From assembly GCA_022827025.1 (NCBI GenBank), contig JAJDTT010000300.1, forward strand, positions 1-37,909: a stretch of DNA of 37,909 bases, in the 5' to 3' direction. Numbering within the stretch: position 1 is the stretch's first letter; the number at the start of each line of letters is the position of its first letter. The stretch is from Acidobacteriota bacterium. GTDB taxonomy: Bacteria; Acidobacteriota; UBA6911; RPQK01; JAJDTT01. The position numbers were made by a program, and so were the translations under genes. The notes under the pieces are model-generated. The model ran no database searches. It saw only the letters and a list, made by a program, of their open reading frames with translations, and was not told the DNA's origin. Of the stretch, positions 32,257 through 37,909 are shown piece after piece.

Positions 32257-35200
32257 TCAGAACGAATACTTGAGGGCCACCTGCACCTGCCGGGCGGGGG
32301 AGGCTTCGCCCAGCGCACCGAAGTCGGCCGTGCCGAACTGATTGACTCTGGCTTTTCGGCGCAGCACGAAGTTGGCGCGGTTGGCGGCGTTGAACATCTG
32401 CAGCCGCAATTCCAGGTTCTGTCCTTCGCCCAGGCGGAAGGAGCGCCGCAGCGAGAGGTCCACGTTGGCCAGGCCGGGTCCCTCCACCGTGGTCCGGCCC
32501 GCGTTGCCGTAGCGGAGGCCGTCGGGCCGGACGAAGGCGTCCGTGTCGAACCACCGGCTGGGCGTACGCTGGTCCGGCGGCAGGTTCGGGTTTCCGATCC
32601 GGTCCGGCCACTGGGAAAACTCGGATCCCACGTCCAGCGCGTCGCCCGGGAGGTAGACGCTGAACCAGGGACCGTCCTGGAAACTGGAGATGGCCTGCAG
32701 GGACCAACCGCCCAGAATCGCCCCCATGAGCCCACTTTGGAAGTAGGGCTTTCCCCGGCCGAAAGGAGGCTCGTAACCGGTGGTGAGGACCAACCGGCGC
32801 CGGACATGGAGCTCGGAGAGTCCGCGGTTGTCGTGCAGCGGCAGGTTCCGGCTCCTGAAATAGCGCCGCTCATACGACCCTTCCCAACCGCCGCCGGTGT
32901 TGATCTGGCTCGACCAGGTCAAAGAACCGCTGAGATGGAGTCCTTCCGCTCCGGGACGCCGTTCCACCCGAAACTGCATGCCGTGGTATCGGGAGTCGGC
33001 GTCTGCCATGGGGATATGGACGGCCTGAAGCTGGGGAAAGGGACGGCGGGCCTGCCGGTCGCCGGTGCCGGGCCGGGCGTCGTTGATGGACACGGTATCC
33101 AACTGGTTCGCCGTGTGGGACCCCAGATAGCCCGCCTCCAGCATCAGGAGAGGAGTGAACTTGTGCTGCATTGAGAGGCCCCAGACGTGTGTCGATGAGA
33201 GGGGCAGCGGGCTCTCCACTCCATAGATGGTGGGAACGGCCGATCCGGCCAGGGTTTCGGGAAACGGGTCCGACAAGCTCAGGCTGGGAATTTCCAGGGG
33301 TGCGTTGAAGGTCGAGCGGATGGCGCCCTCCCGCGGAGTCCGGGTCAGGCGATAGAGCATCCCGGTGTCCAACTCGTTGGCATAGATGCCGTAGCCAAGC
33401 CTCACCACCGAACTAGGGCCCACCCGCCATGCCATTCCCGCGCGGGGCAGGAAGCCCTCGCTTCGCCGCCAACTCACCAGAGGAATTCCCGCCGGGAAGC
33501 GGCCGGTCTCGCCCGGTTTCAGGTCCAGGTCCAAGGGGGGCGCCGCAATGGTCCCCCGGTGAGGATCGAAGTTGGAGACGAACCCCCGTTTGTCCTTCCA
33601 CGGGAACCGCCCCTCGTAGCGCAGCCCCAGAGTCAGTGTCAGCGTCGAACTCAGCTTCCAGTCGTCCTGGACAAACAGATAGAGGGCATTCTGATGCAGG
33701 TTCGCCCGGTAGGACTCCCCTCCCAAAGTGGTGCGGGCCGGATAGCCGAGAAGGAAGTCTCCGAACGCGCGCCCGGAGTAGCGATCGAAGAAATCGAACT
33801 GGGACCGGGCCTCCATGTTGATGAAGAGGTAGTGCTGACGGAACTCGGCGCCGGCTTTCAGAGAGTGGTCACCCCGCTGGAAACTGACCAGTTCCTTGAT
33901 TTGCCAGTTTCCGGTGATGGACGGTCCCTGAAGGCTGATGTCTCCCAGGTTGGTGTAGCCCTGGATCTGGACGATGGGGATTCCCATTCGATCCACTTCG
34001 CTGGCTTGGAGCTCAGGGACGCCCAGTCCCTTCGAAGCCTCGGACTTGGGATTGGAAGGCGCCGCTTTGTAGGGCCTTCGCGTCCAGTGCAGGCTGGCCA
34101 CGTTGGTGAGGCCTCCCGCCAGGGTCCGCGTGTTGGTGATGCTCTGGCCGTACGCGCGGAGAGGCTGGACGGCGGTAAATGCGGAGATGGGGCGCACGGT
34201 GACGTAGGGTCCCGAATTCCAGACGAAGCGCCCAGACCAGCGGCTCTGTTCCGAATCCTTGAAATCGACCCTCGTGATGAGCTGAGGGTTGTCGTAGGGT
34301 GCGAAGGAGTCGGGGCTGGTGAAATTGAGCGCCCCCGCCGTGTTGGGCCGGGGATAGAAGGCCAGAAGCCTCTTTGCCACCGGATTGATCCGGTCCGGAG
34401 GAATAGTGTTGTTGGGGAAGGGTTTCCCCGAAGCCGGATCCATCAGGGTGCTGGAGAAACGGCCTTCCCGTTCCGCATCCGTGGGCACGACTCCCGTCAG
34501 CGGCCGAATCTCCCGGATGGATTCGAGCTGGTATGAGACGAAGAACCAGGCCCGGTCCCGCCCATCCAGCAGACGGGGAATCCGGATCGGTCCCCCGAAA
34601 GTGGCTCCCAGTTGGTTGCGCTTGTACTCCTGTTTTTCGTGCGCGAAAAAATTGCGTGCATCCAGGTTGTCGTTGCGGTGGAACCAGAACAGGTTGCCGT
34701 GGTAGTCGTTGCCGCCGCTCCGGGTCACGGCCACGATCTGGCCGCCGGGACGGATTCCGTACTCGGCTCCGTAGAGTCCCGTCTTGACCTCGAACTCCTG
34801 CAAGGCGTCGGTGCTGGGCTTGAAGTTGGAAAAGCGGGGAAACAGAGCCCCGTCCACATAGGTGACGTTGTCCCGCTGCCGCATGCCCTGGACCCGGATG
34901 TTCCCCATGGCGGTTCCGGTGGTGCTGGTGCTGCTGGCGGGGGCGGTCCCTGGAGCCAGGGTTGCCAACTTGGTGAAGTCGCGGTCGTTCAACGGCATGT
35001 CTTCCAGCTTCTGGCGGCCGATGACCTCTCCCAGTTCGGCGTCCTCCGATTCCAATTGGAGAGCCTGCGCCTGGGTTCGATGGATCTCAGCCGAGTCTCC
35101 GGACAACAGGTGGAAGTCCTGTCGGACTGTCTGCCCGACTTGAAGCAGGACTCCGGTGCGAATCTCCGTCTGGTAGCCGGCCAAAATCACGTGGATTTCG

Positions 35201-35448
35201 TAGTCGCCGACGAGTAACCCATCCAGACGGTAGTTGCCGTTCGTGGCGGTCAAGGCCACGAAGACCTCGTTGGTCTGGATCCGGGTCAGGGTCAGCTCCG
35301 CACCAATGAGGGGCCCGTTCCGGCCGTCCTGCACGGTTCCCAGAAGAGTCCCCGTGCCCGTCTGTGCGGTGACGGGATGTCCGGTCAGCAGCAGGAGTCC
35401 TGCAGCCAGAACCAGGATGGGGAGAAGGGAGCGCGGCGGCGTGTGCAT
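32257..35448 (-). CDS. TonB-dependent receptor, Oar-like with carboxypeptidase-regulatory domain
   Basis: 1063 residues from ATG 35448; the open frame runs 30 codons farther, but this start gives a signal peptide (LLPILVLAAGLLLL...VTAQ). Residues about 35-125 form a carboxypeptidase-regulatory-like domain (G-T-V-Q-D-G-R...G-A-E-L-T-L-T-R). A plug domain (about 130-250) with Y-V-D-G-A-L and the outer-membrane barrel follow, ending in Y-S-F, the usual terminal Phe. This build is a hallmark of acidobacterial Oar/TonB receptors that import or display large ligands. No SusD-like partner is adjacent. Confidence 0.92.
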   Translation of the reverse strand: MHTPPRSLLPILVLAAGLLLLTGHPVTAQTGTGTLLGTVQDGRNGPLIGAELTLTRIQTNEVFVALTATNGNYRLDGLLVGDYEIHVILAGYQTEIRTGVLLQVGQTVRQDFHLLSGDSAEIHRTQAQALQLESEDAELGEVIGRQKLEDMPLNDRDFTKLATLAPGTAPASSTSTTGTAMGNIRVQGMRQRDNVTYVDGALFPRFSNFKPSTDALQEFEVKTGLYGAEYGIRPGGQIVAVTRSGGNDYHGNLFWFHRNDNLDARNFFAHEKQEYKRNQLGATFGGPIRIPRLLDGRDRAWFFVSYQLESIREIRPLTGVVPTDAEREGRFSSTLMDPASGKPFPNNTIPPDRINPVAKRLLAFYPRPNTAGALNFTSPDSFAPYDNPQLITRVDFKDSEQSRWSGRFVWNSGPYVTVRPISAFTAVQPLRAYGQSITNTRTLAGGLTNVASLHWTRRPYKAAPSNPKSEASKGLGVPELQASEVDRMGIPIVQIQGYTNLGDISLQGPSITGNWQIKELVSFQRGDHSLKAGAEFRQHYLFINMEARSQFDFFDRYSGRAFGDFLLGYPARTTLGGESYRANLHQNALYLFVQDDWKLSSTLTLTLGLRYEGRFPWKDKRGFVSNFDPHRGTIAAPPLDLDLKPGETGRFPAGIPLVSWRRSEGFLPRAGMAWRVGPSSVVRLGYGIYANELDTGMLYRLTRTPREGAIRSTFNAPLEIPSLSLSDPFPETLAGSAVPTIYGVESPLPLSSTHVWGLSMQHKFTPLLMLEAGYLGSHTANQLDTVSINDARPGTGDRQARRPFPQLQAVHIPMADADSRYHGMQFRVERRPGAEGLHLSGSLTWSSQINTGGGWEGSYERRYFRSRNLPLHDNRGLSELHVRRRLVLTTGYEPPFGRGKPYFQSGLMGAILGGWSLQAISSFQDGPWFSVYLPGDALDVGSEFSQWPDRIGNPNLPPDQRTPSRWFDTDAFVRPDGLRYGNAGRTTVEGPGLANVDLSLRRSFRLGEGQNLELRLQMFNAANRANFVLRRKARVNQFGTADFGALGEASPARQVQVALKYSF

Positions 35449-35826
35449 CTTGGGTGCCTGGTGGGGTCCAGAATAGCACGAAACCCCCGGCGCCACGGCG
35501 TCTTCGTTTTGAGGAGAGGCCATAGTCCCTCCCCCCAAATCACCTCCGAAGGCCGAAGACCGCGGCGGAGAATTTTGCCGACTGCGAAAAAATATGTGAC
35601 CAGTGGCAGTTTCAAACGTTGCACTGGATAGAAGGAGAGATCACGAGACTTCAGACAACAGTCAACGAACGGAAAGGGACCTGGAATGATCTCAAGCCAT
35701 GCCATGGGGCAATTCAAGGAAAAGGAACGTCCACTTGAAGCTGGAGGATGGGCGGCGGTTGGCGCTGGACCGATCGTGCGGGTCTGGAGACCGGTCGGGC
35801 AAGTCGGAATCCGACCCTTCAGGTGC
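35449..35826. other. Intergenic region between divergent TonB receptor and VWFA genes
   Basis: 378 bp that must hold the promoters for both genes. I see no strong -35/-10 pair, no tRNA and no convincing small gene. An open frame from ATG 35686 joins the VWFA gene in frame and has GGAAAGGGACC upstream, so part of this could be coding if the longer start is used. Confidence 0.5.
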
Positions 35827-37500
35827 ATGAGGTCTCTCGGCCGCACTCTCCCCGTGTGTCTGGTGGCGCTCTGCTTGGGATGGTCGTGGATGATCCACGC
35901 GCAGGATCAGACTCCCACCTTCCGAGCTGAATCGGATGTGGTGCTCGTAGACCTCATCGTCACCGACCGGAAAGGTAACTCTGTGGACGATCTGAAGCGG
36001 AAAGAGGTCGAGTTGTTCGAGGACGGCAAGCGTCAGAACATTCGATTCTTTCGACTCGAACGCAAGGATGGCCATGACCGAAGGGACCAGACAAGGGAGG
36101 TATCGGATCGCAGCAGCGGATCGCCCGGAGGCAGGTCCGACGGCGACACCAGTTCCGCCGTGGGCGGCTACTATGCATTTCTCATGGATCTGCAGGCGAT
36201 GGACCACAACTCGTTGGAGAGAAGCAAGGATTCGATTCGAGCGTTCCTCCGTTCGGAGATCGATCCCAGGGACCGGATCATGCTGGCCACGATTCGCCCC
36301 CAGTTTCGAGTGGATCAATCTTTCACCCGTGACCTCACCAAGCTGACGCAAGCTCTGGATCAGATCTCCTACCGCCGAGAGAAGGCGAATTTGGCACAGT
36401 TCGCACTAGACCTTCTGGAAGGCAGGGCTTCTTCCCGGATGAGTCCGCGGGAATATCTCGACGTTCTGGCTATGCAGATAGACCTTTCGTCCAGAGCTCT
36501 CTCGGCTTTGTCCCGCCATCTGGGCTCCTTGCCGGGCCGAAAGCACGTCCTTTATTTCTCGAACGGATATCCCCTGAACGCGGCATTACGGATTGCGAGG
36601 ATCATGTCCAAGGCGGCGTCTGCCCGTATGACTGGACGAGGCATGTCCTCGCAGCTCGGAGGTCTGGCCAGATCGGAATCCCCCCTCTTTTTCACTACCC
36701 GTGAACTGACCGAAAAGTTGCGCTCAGCGGTGGACCGCGCCAATCGCAACCAGGTGTCGGTTCACAGCATTGACCCTCGCGGCTTGATGGTCGTTCCCTT
36801 CGAGTTGGGCACAGTCTTGGACATCGGGGATCTGGAAGCCTCCCAGGAGTTCCTGGCTGAGCTTTCGAAGGACACGGGCGGACTTCTTGCGACCAACGAG
36901 AACGACCTGCTCCGCCCCATCCGGGAAGCCTACCGGGATGGCCGAACCTACTATCTCCTGGGATACGTTCCGGATACGAAGAGGAAGATCGGCAAGTTTC
37001 ACGAGATCACGGTTCGCGTCGGGAGGGAAGGCCTCCAGCTCCGGCACCGCAGGGGATACATGGATCAGGATCCGCTGGTCGCCGCACAGTCGGAGCTGGC
37101 GAATGCATTCAAGTTTCCGGATCTCTACAGGGACTTTCCCTTCGATCTTGACGTGGTTCCGAAGGGCGGAAAGCTGGGCGTACGTGCCCGGGTTCCTACC
37201 AACGTGCTTCGCTTTACTTCGGAAGGTGAGAAGAGTCGTTGTCTCCTGGAGATCTTCGGAGTCGTATTCGACGAGTTCGATGGGCCCACAGGGAAAGAGT
37301 TTTTCCTGACCAAGAATATAGATCTCGACTTCGATGCCAAAGGGCTGGAGACTTTCCGAAGTTACGAGGCCCTCGGGCCCTGGATGGAGAAGGATTTTCC
37401 GAAAAAGGGCAACTATCTCGTGGTCGTGCTCCGACAGAAACTCACGGGCGAACTCGCCGCCGGAAAGGCCGCTCTTGAGATGGCCAAGCTCGCCGATTGA
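35827..37500 (+). CDS. VWFA-related protein of the acidobacterial type
   Basis: 557 residues from ATG 35827. A signal peptide (LPVCLVALCLGWSWMIHAQ) is followed by the opening strand block F-R-A-E-S-D-V-V-L-V-D-L-I-V-T-D-R-K-G, which is the characteristic start of the acidobacterial VWFA-related family. The VWFA domain follows (about 100-380), with F-L-M-D-L-Q-A-M-D in place of a standard DxSxS MIDAS. It has D-R-I-M-L-A-T, Y-F-S-N-G-Y, and Y-Y-L-L-G-Y-V-P. An upstream ATG at 35686 would add 47 residues and bury the signal. The family is secreted or surface-exposed with unknown ligand. Confidence 0.88.
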   Translation: MRSLGRTLPVCLVALCLGWSWMIHAQDQTPTFRAESDVVLVDLIVTDRKGNSVDDLKRKEVELFEDGKRQNIRFFRLERKDGHDRRDQTREVSDRSSGSPGGRSDGDTSSAVGGYYAFLMDLQAMDHNSLERSKDSIRAFLRSEIDPRDRIMLATIRPQFRVDQSFTRDLTKLTQALDQISYRREKANLAQFALDLLEGRASSRMSPREYLDVLAMQIDLSSRALSALSRHLGSLPGRKHVLYFSNGYPLNAALRIARIMSKAASARMTGRGMSSQLGGLARSESPLFFTTRELTEKLRSAVDRANRNQVSVHSIDPRGLMVVPFELGTVLDIGDLEASQEFLAELSKDTGGLLATNENDLLRPIREAYRDGRTYYLLGYVPDTKRKIGKFHEITVRVGREGLQLRHRRGYMDQDPLVAAQSELANAFKFPDLYRDFPFDLDVVPKGGKLGVRARVPTNVLRFTSEGEKSRCLLEIFGVVFDEFDGPTGKEFFLTKNIDLDFDAKGLETFRSYEALGPWMEKDFPKKGNYLVVVLRQKLTGELAAGKAALEMAKLAD

Positions 37501-37568
37501 GGGACTCAAAGAAATGAAATCCTGGGTCAAGCAGATACGAATTCGCCTGCTTCGGCTCTCGTGACACA

Positions 37569-37579
37569 ATGTATTACAT
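37569..37579. promoter_or_regulatory. Palindrome ATGTA-T-TACAT at the RHH gene start
   Basis: A perfect 5-bp inverted repeat around one base, overlapping the ATG at 37578. Antitoxins of the ribbon-helix-helix kind usually repress their own promoter through short palindromes like this. It is also where the alternative ATG at 37569 lies. Confidence 0.4.
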
Positions 37580-37835
37580 GAAGGCAGTCTTTACGATACG
37601 ACTCGAACCCGAGTTGCAGCGCGAACTCGACGAACTGTGCGGCGAACTGGGCCGGACCCGGAGCGATGTGATGAGAGACGCGTTGCGGAGACAGCTAAAT
37701 CTGATGCGTTTTGAGCGCACGCGGCGCCGTATCCTCCCGTTTGCAGAATCTCAAGGATATCTAACCGCAATTTCTCATCACCGACACGATAATCGGTTTT
37801 TTAGCAGCACTTCAGTGCTTTTCTTATCCACATGA
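37578..37835 (+). CDS. Ribbon-helix-helix (CopG-like) antitoxin, orphan with altered C-terminus
   Basis: 85 residues from ATG 37578; an ATG at 37569 adds three. The first 60 residues are a clear RHH/CopG protein: the strand K-A-V-F-T-I-R-L, then helices E-L-Q-R-E-L-D-E-L and R-S-D-V-M-R-D-A-L-R-R-Q-L. The following L-P-F-A-E-S-Q-G-Y-L-T normally leads, as I remember this family, into a D-E-D-V-F-R ending and then a PIN toxin gene. Here the sequence turns to unrelated residues after L-T and passes through two terminator-like hairpins. The remaining 74 bp of the window hold no toxin start I can support, so the partner was probably lost or lies beyond the edge. Confidence 0.7.
   Translation: MKAVFTIRLEPELQRELDELCGELGRTRSDVMRDALRRQLNLMRFERTRRRILPFAESQGYLTAISHHRHDNRFFSSTSVLFLST
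37780..37802 (+). terminator. Rho-independent terminator
   Basis: ACCGA (37780-37784) and TCGGT (37793-37797) form a stem with an 8-base loop, followed by six T (37797-37802). It lies inside the 3' end of the open RHH frame, which supports the idea that the natural gene ended earlier. Confidence 0.55.
37806..37822 (+). terminator. Second terminator-like hairpin
   Basis: AGCAC-TTCA-GTGCT followed by T's (37806-37822). A tight 5-bp stem with a four-base loop, a few bases after the first terminator. Confidence 0.4.
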
Positions 37836-37888
37836 ATTCGAGAGCCGTCCTGCCGGCTCGAATGCGGTGACGAAAGCCGAAATTCGGC
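37836..37888. repeat. Two further inverted repeats near the window end
   Basis: ATTCGA-GA-GCCG (37836-37847) pairs with CGGCTCGAAT (37854-37863) as a 10-bp stem with a two-base bulge. GCCGAA-A-TTCGGC (37876-37888) is a second perfect repeat. Together with the two terminator hairpins this makes four stems in about 110 bp. Confidence 0.5.
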
Positions 37889-37909
37889 GAGGTCCAGGGG
37901 CATTTGACC

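Noticed and set aside
35588-35625. Sigma-54-like elements TGGCAG and TTGCA upstream of the VWFA gene
   Set aside because: The spacing between the GG and GC elements is four bases too long for a working -24/-12 promoter.
37569-37835. Complete toxin-antitoxin pair at the window end
   Set aside because: Only the antitoxin part is visible; no toxin gene can be supported in the remaining bases.

Overview
The window looks like a chromosomal segment from a high-GC Acidobacteriota-type genome, or a close relative with the same gene style. The best markers are a large Oar-like TonB-dependent receptor with an N-terminal carboxypeptidase-regulatory domain and a protein with the acidobacterial VWFA-related architecture. 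Two gene pairs of the cytochrome/DUF1549-DUF1553 plus DUF1501 kind, common in Planctomycetes and Acidobacteria, fit the same picture. No rRNA, tRNA or CRISPR array was recognised.

Layout. 1-5107: a partial tri-haem cytochrome c (minus), divergent from a first PSD1 (DUF1549/DUF1553) + DUF1501 pair (plus). 5188-7757: a large 2OG-Fe(II) oxygenase followed by a small membrane protein. 7728-13385: minus-strand exporters, namely one MsbA-like ABC half-transporter and a MacAB-like trio of adaptor, ATPase and permease. 13453-16909: a minus-strand pair of an FGly-type sulfatase lipoprotein and a Tat/lipobox protein that may be a TIM-barrel glycosidase. 16988-17881: a CAP/SCP secreted protein that is probably leaderless. 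17900-22757: an accessory, defence-like stretch. It holds an AAA ATPase + DUF4276 (TOPRIM-like) pair, a broken DUF1501 copy, a palindromic promoter region, and an AAA/STAND-like ATPase pair whose first member has lost its middle. 22759-26811: the second DUF1501 + PSD1 pair (minus). 26952-27506: an isolated C-terminal domain of a DarG-type antitoxin without macro domain or DarT. 27538-32234: formate-tetrahydrofolate ligase, an SDR dehydrogenase, a cupin and a lipoprotein with sugar-hydrolase-like sequence. 32257-37500: the TonB-dependent receptor and, divergently, the VWFA-related protein. 37578-end: an orphan ribbon-helix-helix antitoxin that runs into a cluster of hairpins.

How it fits together. 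Most core genes belong to an envelope and polymer-degradation lifestyle: secreted sulfatase, TonB uptake, exporters, and exported haem and Tat proteins. Into this background sit remnants and modules of conflict systems: ATPase+TOPRIM, paired ATPases, a DarG fragment and an orphan antitoxin. The DUF1501 gene at 22759-24231 has a partial second copy at 19981-20418. The two copies are direct repeats bracketing the ATPase pair, so a 2.78-kb segment could be gained or lost by recombination. The most unusual items are the detached DarG C-terminal domain, the ATPase with an in-frame loss of its core, the 27-bp palindrome at its predicted transcription start, and the repeat-bounded module itself.
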